From: Ornithobacterium rhinotracheale DSM 15997
GTDB taxonomy: Bacteria; Bacteroidota; Bacteroidia; Flavobacteriales; Weeksellaceae
Assembly: GCF_000265465.1 (NCBI RefSeq)
Contig: NC_018016.1
Location: 811,501 to 875,500, forward strand
Direction of reading: 5' to 3'
DNA: 64,000 nucleotides
Shown: positions 8,518 to 16,392 of the stretch, piece by piece
Numbering within the stretch: position 1 is the first letter of the stretch
Layout: each line of letters opens with the position of its first letter
The notes under the pieces: model-generated
Databases searched by the model: none
The model's input: the letters and a program-made list of their open reading frames with translations, nothing else
What the model was told of the DNA's origin: nothing
Position numbers and translations under genes: made by a program

Positions 8518-9291
8518 ATGAACAAGCAATTACCTCAACTCAAAAACGAATTAGTACAAGAAATTAAAGATTTGACTAAATCTCTACAAACTTGTGAAAC
8601 TTTCAACGGTGTGTTGTCTTACGAAAATAAACTAAAAACACTTTACGAGAAATTTGTGCTTTTAAAGTTTTTAGACCAAAACAACCTTTCGCCAGATGTT
8701 TTACCACAAACAGAGGCTCCTGCTTCTGAGCCAGAAAAGTCACCAGAGCTTGAAAAAACCGAAGAAGTAGCTTTACCAGAAGTTATCGAAACTCCAAAAG
8801 TAGCAGACGAGCCAATCAATACTCCTGTGCAAAATACTACCGAAGTAGAGGACGAAGAGGAAAAACCTGTTTTTTATGATTTTGACACAAGAAAAATTTC
8901 AAGAGAGGAACCAAAAACCGTGATTGCTGATTTTTCTTTTGATGAGGAGGAAGAATTAGAAGAAAAAGGCGAAGAGCTGATGAGAAAAAGACCTTCTGCA
9001 ATAGATGAAATCGAAAGTGCTTTTACGCCAAAAAAAGTGCCGAATACCGCACCTGTTTACGACATTCCGCCTATTGTGCTTGATTTCAACGATAGAATTG
9101 GGTTTTTAAATCAATTATTTTTAGGAGATGATGAGTTTATGGATTCTACACTCGACATCTTAAACCGAATCTCTGACCCTAATTCTACTCAAATGTACCT
9201 CAACGACTTGGAGCAAGAAATGCATCTCGACGAGGACAAGAGAGAATATTTTGAACGCTTGAGAGAACTTGCGCTAAAACGCTTTGAATAA
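8518..9291 (+). CDS. Acidic two-domain protein of unknown function upstream of rsmI
   Basis: A 257-aa cytoplasmic protein. Residues 1-60 form a helical segment, residues about 60-180 are a low-complexity acidic linker rich in Glu, Pro and Val, and residues about 185-257 form a well-ordered helical domain beginning VLDFNDRIGFLNQLFLGDD. The layout resembles uncharacterised flavobacterial proteins that precede RsmI; I cannot name the family. Its stop overlaps the rsmI start by one base (TAATG), so translation is probably coupled. Confidence 0.75.
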   Translation: MNKQLPQLKNELVQEIKDLTKSLQTCETFNGVLSYENKLKTLYEKFVLLKFLDQNNLSPDVLPQTEAPASEPEKSPELEKTEEVALPEVIETPKVADEPINTPVQNTTEVEDEEEKPVFYDFDTRKISREEPKTVIADFSFDEEEELEEKGEELMRKRPSAIDEIESAFTPKKVPNTAPVYDIPPIVLDFNDRIGFLNQLFLGDDEFMDSTLDILNRISDPNSTQMYLNDLEQEMHLDEDKREYFERLRELALKRFE

Positions 9292-9965
9292 TGAGCGGAA
9301 AACTCTCACTTGTACCCACGCCTATTGGGAATTTGGGCGACATCACGCTGCGTGCACTGGAAGTCTTAAAATCGGCTGATGTGATTTTGGCTGAAGACAC
9401 ACGCAATAGTGCCAAATTATTGCAACATTACGAAATTGCAACGCCCATGCGATCGCACCATGCGCATAATGAGCACGCCGAAACCGAATCGCTCATTGCG
9501 CAACTCAAGGCGGGGAAAAACTTTGCATTGATTACAGATGCGGGCACGCCAGGGATTTCAGATCCTGGCTTTTTGCTACTGCGTGCTTGCATTGAAAATG
9601 ACATTGAAGCCGAAGTTTTGCCTGGTGCTACGGCTTTTGTCCCAGGATTAATTCTTTCGGGATTGCCTAATCATAGTTTTACTTTTGTGGGTTTTTTACC
9701 GATTAAAAAAGGCAGAAAAACCTTGCTTGAATCTTTAGCCCAAGAAAAAAGAACTATGATTTTCTACGAATCTCCTCACAAAATCGAGCGTACTTTAAAA
9801 GATTTCTGTACTTATTTTGGGGACGAACGACAAGCGAGCCTTTCGCGTGAACTCACCAAAAAATTTGAGGAAACCTTGCGAGGTTCCCTCAAAGATTTAT
9901 TACAAACCGCCCAAGAGAAAAAACTCAAAGGCGAAATGGTAATTGTTGTAGCAGGAGCAGATTAA
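9291..9965 (+). CDS. rsmI: 16S rRNA (cytidine1402-2'-O)-methyltransferase
   Basis: Methylates the ribose of C1402 in the ribosomal decoding centre using S-adenosylmethionine. Tetrapyrrole-methylase fold: LSLVPTPIGNLGDITLRALEVL at the N-terminus, LAEDTRNSAKLL, ITDAGTPGISDPG and LPGATAFVPGLILSGLP are RsmI signatures. Length 224 aa matches the core domain. Translation begins at the TAATG junction with the preceding gene, and the end overlaps the convergent lpxD-like gene by 4 bases. Confidence 0.95.
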   Translation: MSGKLSLVPTPIGNLGDITLRALEVLKSADVILAEDTRNSAKLLQHYEIATPMRSHHAHNEHAETESLIAQLKAGKNFALITDAGTPGISDPGFLLLRACIENDIEAEVLPGATAFVPGLILSGLPNHSFTFVGFLPIKKGRKTLLESLAQEKRTMIFYESPHKIERTLKDFCTYFGDERQASLSRELTKKFEETLRGSLKDLLQTAQEKKLKGEMVIVVAGAD

Positions 9966-10888
9966 AGTTTACCTTTATTCTTGATTAAAAGATTAAGTGC
10001 CGCATATTTACGATAAGCTGCTTTTCCTTCTTCGGCAGGCATTCCCATGTATAGTTTGTCGCCTGGGATAGATTTTGCCACGCCCGATTTGGCTCCGATA
10101 ACGGCACGCGCACCAATTCTGATTCCGCTTGTGGTTCCACTTTGCCCCCAGAAAGTTACTTCGTCTTCGATCACGCAACAACCTGCAATGCCCACTTGCG
10201 AAGCGATTAAACATTTTTTCCCGACAACGGTATCGTGCCCTATTTGGATTAAATTATCTAATTTAGAACCCGCCCCGATGGTGGTGGAAGAAGTTACACC
10301 TCGATCGATGGTACAATTGACTCCGATTTCCACATCGTTTTCTATCACGACATTTCCCACTGATTTCAGTTTATCAAAGCCCGATTCTCGCTTTTTATAG
10401 TAAAACGCATCACCGCCCAAAACAGTGCCCGCATGAATAATTACATTATCGCCAATCACAGTGCGATCGCCCAAAGTAACATTGGGGTGAATGTAGCAAT
10501 TTCTACCAATTTTCACAGCATCACCAATAAAGACATTTGGGGCAATGTAAGTACCCTCTCCCACTTCCAAATTCGGATTCTGTAATTGATTTTGCGTATT
10601 TTTTTGCACAAAATATTCTCCGATTTTCACAAAATCACGAAACGGATCATCGCTCACCAAAAGTGCTTTTCCTGCTGGGCATTCCACTTTTTTATTGATT
10701 AAAACAATGGTTGCCTTGCTCTGCAAAGCCTTATCGTAATATTTGGGATGATCCACAAAAACAATATCTCCAGGCTCCACACAGTGAATTTCGTTGATGC
10801 CTAAAACTTCAAATTCTTTATCGCCAACAAACTCGGCGTCAATCATTTTAGCTATTTCTTCTAAAGTATATGGTTTGGGAAAACGCAT
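9962..10888 (-). CDS. lpxD: UDP-3-O-acylglucosamine N-acyltransferase, LpxD type
   Basis: Left-handed beta-helix acyltransferase of lipid A biosynthesis, adding a 3-hydroxyacyl chain to the amino group of UDP-3-O-acylglucosamine. Residues 1-100 form the LpxD uridine-binding domain (YTLEEIAKMIDAEFVGD); from about 105 hexapeptide repeats run to about 290. The catalytic His is probably the one in LIQIGHDTVVG. At 308 aa it is shorter than the usual 330-345 aa, and flavobacteria often carry a second, shorter LpxD-like protein, so this could be that paralogue. Confidence 0.82.
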   Translation of the reverse strand: MRFPKPYTLEEIAKMIDAEFVGDKEFEVLGINEIHCVEPGDIVFVDHPKYYDKALQSKATIVLINKKVECPAGKALLVSDDPFRDFVKIGEYFVQKNTQNQLQNPNLEVGEGTYIAPNVFIGDAVKIGRNCYIHPNVTLGDRTVIGDNVIIHAGTVLGGDAFYYKKRESGFDKLKSVGNVVIENDVEIGVNCTIDRGVTSSTTIGAGSKLDNLIQIGHDTVVGKKCLIASQVGIAGCCVIEDEVTFWGQSGTTSGIRIGARAVIGAKSGVAKSIPGDKLYMGMPAEEGKAAYRKYAALNLLIKNKGKL

Positions 10889-11016
10889 TTTCTATCTATT
10901 TTTAATTTTTTAATAAAGACAAAAATACACAAAATCATGGCTTAAAAATCGTTTAAATTCCGTTTTTTTGTTTCATTTTTTAATTTTAATGAAAAGAAAA
11001 CTAGCTTAAACCCAAG

Positions 11017-11055
11017 AAAAAGGCGATTCACAACATCTGCAAATCGCTTTTATTT
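11017..11055. terminator. Weak intrinsic terminator downstream of the aminotransferase gene
   Basis: Imperfect stem (AAAAGGCGATT with AAATCGCTTTT, one bulge) with an 11-14 base loop, just past the stop of the minus-strand aminotransferase gene. Confidence 0.4.
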
Positions 11056-11076
11056 TTAAATTTCGGCTAAACATCT

Positions 11077-12258
11077 TTAGCTTAAAGCTTTTTTAATTCG
11101 AGCAAAAGCCTCGATTAATTGCTCCTCCGAAGTCGCATAAGAAAGTCGGATACAATTAGGATTTCCAAAAGCTTCGCCCGTAACGGTTGCCACCTGTGCT
11201 TTTTCGAGCAAATATAAGCTTAAATCTGAGGCTGAATTTATCGTTACGCCATTGAAAGTTTTGCCAAATAAAGAAGAAACTTTCGGGAAAATATAAAAGG
11301 CTCCTTCTGGCTCAGTAACTTCGAATCCAGGGATTTCTCTTGCTTTTTCCAAGACCAAAGTTCTTCGTTTTTTAAACGCGTCTATCATATACTGAATCTT
11401 GCTAGGATCGGCAGAAACTGCGGCAATGGCGGCACGCTGTGCAATGGAATTAGCCCCAGAAGTGATTTGCCCTTGCAGTTTGCTACACGCTTTCACAATC
11501 CACTCGGGCGCGCCAATGTAGCCGATACGCCAGCCCGTCATCGCAAAGGCTTTTGCCAAGCCATTGATGGTAATGGTGCGTTCTTTCATATTTTTGATAG
11601 ATGCCATGCTCTCCATCTTGGTTGAATAGGTGATGTGCTCATAAATCTCATCTGAAATCACGATGATTTGTGGATGTTTTTCGAGTACTTTTGCCAAGTC
11701 TTCTAATTCTGCTCTCGTGTACACGCTACCGCTCGGGTTGCATGGAGAACTGTACATCAATACTTTGGATTTAGGCGTGATGGCTTGTTCCAATTGCTCG
11801 GGCGTGATTTTAAAATTGTTTTCCAAAGTGGTAGAAATTTCTACGACTTTTCCGCCTGCTAGTTGTGTAATGTCGGAATAACTCACCCAATACGGCGAAG
11901 GCAAAATCACCTCATCGCCTTCGTTCACAAGTGCCATGATACTGTTGTAGATACATTGCTTTGCGCCCGTAGAAACCATAATTTCAGAGGTTTTATATTC
12001 CAAGCCATTGTCTCGCTTAAACTTGTGCGCAATAGCTTCGAGCAAATCAGGGTATCCGTTCAATGGCGGATAGTGATTGTAGTTTTCGTGAATGGCTTGA
12101 ACTGCCGCTTCTTTGATGAAATCTGGAGTTTCAAAATCGGGCTCGCCCAAACTTAGGCTTATGATGTCTTTGCCTGCTGCTTTCAATTCGCGGGCTTTTG
12201 CCGCCATGGTAAGCGTGGCTGAAGGCTTAAGTGATTGTACGCGTTGAGATAATTCCAT
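11077..12258 (-). CDS. Class I/II aspartate aminotransferase family enzyme
   Basis: Pyridoxal-phosphate enzyme transferring the amino group between aspartate (or another amino acid) and 2-oxoglutarate. 393 aa with the fold-type I order: substrate loop SLGEPDFETP near residue 37, STGAKQCIYN, SSPCNPSG, ISDEIYEH with the cofactor Asp, and NGLAKAFAMTGWRIGYIG, whose Lys forms the Schiff base. Closest to the AspB subgroup (aspartate/prephenate aminotransferase). Substrate choice is not certain from sequence. A TAAATTTG box lies 16 bases upstream of the start. Confidence 0.9.
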   Translation of the reverse strand: MELSQRVQSLKPSATLTMAAKARELKAAGKDIISLSLGEPDFETPDFIKEAAVQAIHENYNHYPPLNGYPDLLEAIAHKFKRDNGLEYKTSEIMVSTGAKQCIYNSIMALVNEGDEVILPSPYWVSYSDITQLAGGKVVEISTTLENNFKITPEQLEQAITPKSKVLMYSSPCNPSGSVYTRAELEDLAKVLEKHPQIIVISDEIYEHITYSTKMESMASIKNMKERTITINGLAKAFAMTGWRIGYIGAPEWIVKACSKLQGQITSGANSIAQRAAIAAVSADPSKIQYMIDAFKKRRTLVLEKAREIPGFEVTEPEGAFYIFPKVSSLFGKTFNGVTINSASDLSLYLLEKAQVATVTGEAFGNPNCIRLSYATSEEQLIEAFARIKKALS

Positions 12259-12390
12259 GTGTTGTATTTTCTCACAAATTTAATCTTTTTTATACTGAAA
12301 ATTAAATTTTGCATGATTTTTTGGTTTTTGATAAAATATTTTTCACCCCAAAAAACAATTCATCTTAAAAACCAAAAAAATAGGAATTTT

Positions 12391-14775
12391 CTATATTTTT
12401 CGTTTTTTCAAGATAAAATACGCCGCGAGCCAAGTGCTGAAAGTGGCAAAAAGCACCACCGAAATTGAACTAATCGGCATTAAAATCGCCGCCACAACGG
12501 GCGTTAAATTCCCCGTAACGGCAAAACTCAGCCCAATGACATTGTACAAAAAACTGATAACAAAGGCGGTTTTGACCAAACGCACGCCTACTCTACTCAA
12601 TCGTAAAAATTCGGGCAACTCGTCAAACGAAGTACTTCCCAAAATTGCGTCGCACGAGGGCGAAAACACATTCATATCTTCTGCCACGGCAACGCCCACA
12701 TTGCTCTGTTTGAGTGCTCCTGCATCGTTTAGTCCGTCGCCGAGCATCATTACTTTTTCGCCGTGTTGCTGCAATTGCTCGATAAATTCTAACTTCTCTT
12801 GCGGACTTTGGTTAAAGTTTAAACTCGTTTGCGGCGGGAAAATCTGCTTTAAATTCGATTCTTCGTTGGCATTGTCGCCCGATAAAACGCTTAATTTATA
12901 ATTTAAAAGTGCATGAATCGTTTGGGCTAAATGCTTTCTATATTTATTTTTAAAAATAAATCTCCCTTTGTATTCCCCATTGATTGCGAGTAAAACTTCG
13001 GTAGTTTCAAAATCGGATTTTGGCACATTTCCGAGCCATTCACGGCTTCCCAATTGCACTTGCACGCCACCAATCGTGGCTTGTTGTCCTTTGCCTTTGA
13101 TTTGCTGATAATTCAGAATTTCATCGGTTTTGGAAACTTGTTTAAAGTAATGTTGCAAACTACGACTTAGCGGGTGATTGGATTGCTGCGCCAAACTCGC
13201 CACAGCTTGCTCTTCTTGCGGAGTGAGCGGTGTACCATCGTACAAAATTTCTTCGCTTTGGCTTTGGGTAATCGTTCCTGTTTTGTCAAACACAATGCTG
13301 TTGATTTTAGCCATTTTCTCAATCGTGTGTGCCTCTTTTACATAGAATTTATTTCGCCCAAAAATTCGCATTAAATTCCCCAAAGTAAAAGGCGACGCCA
13401 ACGCCAACGCACACGGACACGCAATGATGAGCACCGCCGTGATGACTTGAAACATTCGGCTCGCATCGTGGAAATACCAAAAAATCCCTGAAATAATCGA
13501 TATGACTAAAATCACCCACACAAAATACTGGCTCACATGGTTTACCAAATTCCCGAGCGTAGATTCTTCTTTGGCAAAAACCTCGTGATTCCATAGGCTG
13601 GTGAGATAACTTTGATTCACTTCTTCGATGATTTCCAAGCTTATGGCTTGCCCCGATTGCTTGCCGCCTGCGTAAATTTTATCGCCCACTTTTTTGGTGA
13701 TTAATCGAGATTCGCCCGTCACAAAACTATTGTCGATACGGGCATCGCCTTTAATCAAAACCGCATCGGCAGGGAGAATTTCTTCGTCCCTAAGCAAAAT
13801 TCGGTCTCCTTTTTTAAGCTCAGAAAGTAAAATATTTTGAATTCCATTTTCGGTGATTTTGGCTACCGAGATGGGATAAAACGATTTGTAATCTCGGTCA
13901 AAAGACAAACTTTGATAAGTGCGCTGCTGAAACCATTTACCAATCAGCATAAAAAACACCAAGCCCGCCATGCTATCGAAATAGCCGCCGCTGTGCCCCG
14001 TGAGGATTTCGTAAAGGCTTCTAAAAAACAGCACCAAAATCCCAATAGCAATGGGAATGTCGATATTTACTCGTTTGTTTTTTATGGCTAAAATCGCCGA
14101 TTTTAAATAATCTTTTGCAGAATAAAGCAACACAGGCAAGGCTAAAACAAAGGAAAACCAACGGAAAAAGTTTTTGTTTTGCTCCAGCCATGTTTCGTCT
14201 GAACTCACATATTCGGGAAAAACCAAAAGCATGATATTCCCAAAGCAAAATCCTGCAATGGCTAATTGGTAAATCAACTGGCGATTGTGTTTGGATTTTT
14301 CTTTTTCAATGTTTTCTAAATTAAGTGCAGGTTTGTAGCCCAAACTTGCCATAAAATAGGCTAATTCGCTTAATTTTAATTGGGTAGAATCATAAGTAAT
14401 TTGCACTTTTTTCTGTGGAAAATTTACATTGGAGTACAAAATCCCATCATTTAGCTCGTTTAAACTTTCGAGCACCCACACGCATGAACTACAATGGATT
14501 ACGGGTACAAAAAAATTGACCACCGCTACGCCATCGTCGTTAAAATCAATGAATTTTTCAAAGATTTCTGGTGTGTCCAAAAAATCAAACGAATGTTTGT
14601 TTTTGGCATTAGGCTGAATGCCTGGTGCTTTGTTCAATTCGTAATAAGTGGCTAATTCGTGCTGGTTCAGAATCTCATAAACTGTTTTACAACCTTGACA
14701 GCAAAAAGGCTTGTCGTCAAAGATTATTAAATCTTCCTCACAATCTAAACCACAATGGTAACAAGTTTCACTCAT
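12391..14775 (-). CDS. ccoI: Copper-transporting P1B-type ATPase, CcoI/FixI-like
   Basis: Inner-membrane P-type ATPase, most likely supplying copper for cbb3-type oxidase assembly. The N-terminal four-Cys zinc-ribbon-like part (CYHCGLDC, CCQGCKT) and a metal-binding domain with HCSSC are characteristic of CcoI. Then come membrane segments, the intramembrane CPC (ACPCALALASPF), the phosphorylation site DKTGTIT and GDGLNDAGAL. I start at the ATG at 14775 (MSETCYHC); the TTG four codons earlier is less likely. Oxidase genes (ccoNOP) and ccoS are not beside it, which is unusual. It is divergent from a Crp/Fnr regulator gene. Confidence 0.85.
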   Translation of the reverse strand: MSETCYHCGLDCEEDLIIFDDKPFCCQGCKTVYEILNQHELATYYELNKAPGIQPNAKNKHSFDFLDTPEIFEKFIDFNDDGVAVVNFFVPVIHCSSCVWVLESLNELNDGILYSNVNFPQKKVQITYDSTQLKLSELAYFMASLGYKPALNLENIEKEKSKHNRQLIYQLAIAGFCFGNIMLLVFPEYVSSDETWLEQNKNFFRWFSFVLALPVLLYSAKDYLKSAILAIKNKRVNIDIPIAIGILVLFFRSLYEILTGHSGGYFDSMAGLVFFMLIGKWFQQRTYQSLSFDRDYKSFYPISVAKITENGIQNILLSELKKGDRILLRDEEILPADAVLIKGDARIDNSFVTGESRLITKKVGDKIYAGGKQSGQAISLEIIEEVNQSYLTSLWNHEVFAKEESTLGNLVNHVSQYFVWVILVISIISGIFWYFHDASRMFQVITAVLIIACPCALALASPFTLGNLMRIFGRNKFYVKEAHTIEKMAKINSIVFDKTGTITQSQSEEILYDGTPLTPQEEQAVASLAQQSNHPLSRSLQHYFKQVSKTDEILNYQQIKGKGQQATIGGVQVQLGSREWLGNVPKSDFETTEVLLAINGEYKGRFIFKNKYRKHLAQTIHALLNYKLSVLSGDNANEESNLKQIFPPQTSLNFNQSPQEKLEFIEQLQQHGEKVMMLGDGLNDAGALKQSNVGVAVAEDMNVFSPSCDAILGSTSFDELPEFLRLSRVGVRLVKTAFVISFLYNVIGLSFAVTGNLTPVVAAILMPISSISVVLFATFSTWLAAYFILKKRKI

Positions 14776-14784
14776 AATATTGCA

Positions 14785-14812
14785 CAAATTTAATAACTTC
14801 TGCTTATATTTG
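14785..14812. promoter_or_regulatory. Divergent promoter region, ccoI / crp-fnr gene
   Basis: Two -7 type boxes face away from each other: TAAATTTG on the minus strand (14785-14792), only 10 bases from the ccoI start, and TATATTTG on the plus strand (14805-14812), 18 bases before the regulator start. Their closeness implies mutual influence. No clear FNR-type dyad is visible. Confidence 0.5.
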
Positions 14813-14830
14813 CGTGATAAATATCATTTT

Positions 14831-15532
14831 ATGTCTGAAATCAATAATTTCTCTGTACTGCATGATTATTTTGATAATGATGCGATGTTGAATGTTTTCT
14901 CTAAGGAGGAAAAGGAGGTATTAAGAAGTGAAAGAAAAGAAATTATTTTCAAAAAAGGAGATTTAATTCTAGAAGAAGGTAAGATCCCAACTGGTATTTT
15001 CTTGATCAAAGAAGGAACTGCCAAAGTATACAAAGTAGGCTTTACAGGAAAAGAACAAATTATTCGCTTTTTAAAATCTGGCGATATGATTGGCTATCGA
15101 TCTCTTCTCACTGGGGAGGCTTTTGGTTCTTCGGCCTCTGCCATTAGCGCAGTGAAAGTTGAATTTTTCCCAGGCGAATTTTTCCTAAAAATGTTACAAG
15201 AAAATTCATCTTTTAGCTTTGAAATGCTGAAATTAATCTCTAAACAACTAGGTGATGCGGCTGAAACCATCACAACTTTGGCTCAAAAAACTGTGCGCGA
15301 GCGATTGGCAGAGGTTTTAATGATGCTTGAGGAGCAGCTGGGAAATGACAACGAAAATTATATCAACATTTCGCTCACTCGCGAGGAAATGGGCAATTTG
15401 ATTGGAACAGCGACAGAATCGGCAATTCGATTGATTTCTGAGTTTAAAAACGACGGATTGATTGCTGTACAAGGGCGAAGAATCAAAATTGTAAACCGAG
15501 AAATGATCAAGAAATTGGCGCATGTCGGGTAA
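14831..15532 (+). CDS. Crp/Fnr family transcriptional regulator
   Basis: A 233-aa regulator with an N-terminal cyclic-nucleotide-binding-like beta barrel (residues about 25-120, KKGDLILEEGKIPTGIFLIKEG) and a C-terminal winged helix (LTREEMGNLIGTATESAIR, residues about 180-200). No N-terminal Cys cluster of classical FNR is present, so oxygen sensing by an Fe-S cluster is unlikely. I use the ATG at 14831 rather than the TTG at 14780, which would overlap the divergent promoter. Position beside ccoI suggests control of microaerobic or copper functions. Confidence 0.88.
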   Translation: MSEINNFSVLHDYFDNDAMLNVFSKEEKEVLRSERKEIIFKKGDLILEEGKIPTGIFLIKEGTAKVYKVGFTGKEQIIRFLKSGDMIGYRSLLTGEAFGSSASAISAVKVEFFPGEFFLKMLQENSSFSFEMLKLISKQLGDAAETITTLAQKTVRERLAEVLMMLEEQLGNDNENYINISLTREEMGNLIGTATESAIRLISEFKNDGLIAVQGRRIKIVNREMIKKLAHVG

Positions 15533-15926
15533 AAACAACTTAAAAAGCATTAATTTATATTGGTCTATAATTTCTATTAGCCTTCTTTTTTTTGGCGGTA
15601 TTTTTTCTGCTTCATTGCAAGGAACGGCTTTTAGAAATTTAGGCTTTTACTTTTTAGCGATCGGAGGGGGTTCCTTGGTCGCTTATTTTATTTATGCCTT
15701 TCTATACATTGTACTCACGGGCGACCATAGTGACAGAAAAACCTTGGTCGTCACCTACATTGGGGCGTGTTTATTGGCTATCGTTGGCGGGTTAGTGGGC
15801 GCCATGCTCTACCAACCATGGGGCATGCAATTATTCCTTAGTGGGATTGGTGCTTTTATCATTTTTTGGGTAATTGTTTTGTTTTATTACATTTTTATGT
15901 ATCAAGACGAAACGGAACAGAAATAA
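15522..15926 (+). CDS. Four-helix membrane protein of unknown function
   Basis: A 134-aa integral membrane protein with four hydrophobic segments (about residues 13-30, 40-65, 76-96, 103-125). It begins 11 bases before the regulator gene ends, so it is probably translated from the same mRNA. It resembles small uncharacterised membrane proteins that follow Crp-type genes in flavobacteria; no function can be assigned. Downstream is the 21-bp-period repeat array. Confidence 0.65.
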   Translation: MSGKNNLKSINLYWSIISISLLFFGGIFSASLQGTAFRNLGFYFLAIGGGSLVAYFIYAFLYIVLTGDHSDRKTLVVTYIGACLLAIVGGLVGAMLYQPWGMQLFLSGIGAFIIFWVIVLFYYIFMYQDETEQK

Positions 15927-15947
15927 ACATAAAATTAATTTTTGCAC

Positions 15948-16178
15948 CTCGGTATAAAACTTTTGCCCACGGAAGAGTTTTTTAGGCAAAAAAGAGAAGT
16001 TTTTAATTAAAACAGCGAAATTTTTAATCAAAACAATGAAATTTTTGGATACCTAAGGCAAAATTTTAGGGCATTAAGTCAAATTTTTCGATACTAAGCC
16101 CAAAATTTTCGATACAGAACGCAAAAATTTCATTAAATCACTCAAAAATTTTTCTTCTTTGAGCAAAATGTTTATCAT
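15948..16178. repeat. Array of 21-bp-period degenerate units with AAAATTTT cores
   Basis: About eleven consecutive 21-bp units between convergent genes. Starts lie every 21 bases (15948, 15969, 15990, 16011, 16032, 16053, 16074, 16095, 16116, 16137, 16158). Each keeps an A-run/T-run core near its middle (GAAATTTTT, CAAAATTTT, CAAATTTTT) with varied flanks; TACTAAG and CGATAC recur. The 21-bp spacing equals two DNA turns, so intrinsic curvature is expected. The stretch 15927-16244 holds no convincing gene. Confidence 0.8.
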
Positions 16179-16244
16179 TTGATAAAAAAATCACAGCCTT
16201 TTCCGAAAACAATTTATGCGACAAAGAAAGATTTTCCAGCAATT

Positions 16245-16388
16245 TTAAATTTTCTTTTCCTTTCCACCACAGCCACAGCCTTTGTCGCAACCTGATTTTT
16301 TAGTAAAAATAGGTAAAATCGTTTTTCTGAAAAGATAGATTAATGCCAGCACAAAAAGTATGGCAATGATGATGATTTGCAAATCCAT
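16245..16388 (-). CDS. FeoB-associated Cys-rich membrane protein
   Basis: A 47-aa protein starting at the ATG at 16388, 4 bases after the feoB stop. Residues 4-20 are one hydrophobic helix (IIIIAILFVLALIYLF) and the tail carries CDKGCGCGG before a lysine-rich end. This is the layout of the FeoB_associated family of tiny Cys-rich membrane proteins encoded behind feoB. The Cys cluster may bind or reduce iron at the exit of the FeoB channel, but that role is inferred. Confidence 0.85.
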   Translation of the reverse strand: MDLQIIIIAILFVLALIYLFRKTILPIFTKKSGCDKGCGCGGKEKKI

Positions 16389-16392
16389 TTTT

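Noticed and set aside
12259-12390. ccoS gene behind ccoI
   Set aside because: The gap is AT-rich and contains no 50-70 codon frame with a CcoS-like membrane helix.
15831-16031. A short minus-strand open frame before the 21-bp array
   Set aside because: It is made of the repeat units (KNF motifs from AAAATTTT cores) and overlaps a real gene on the other strand.
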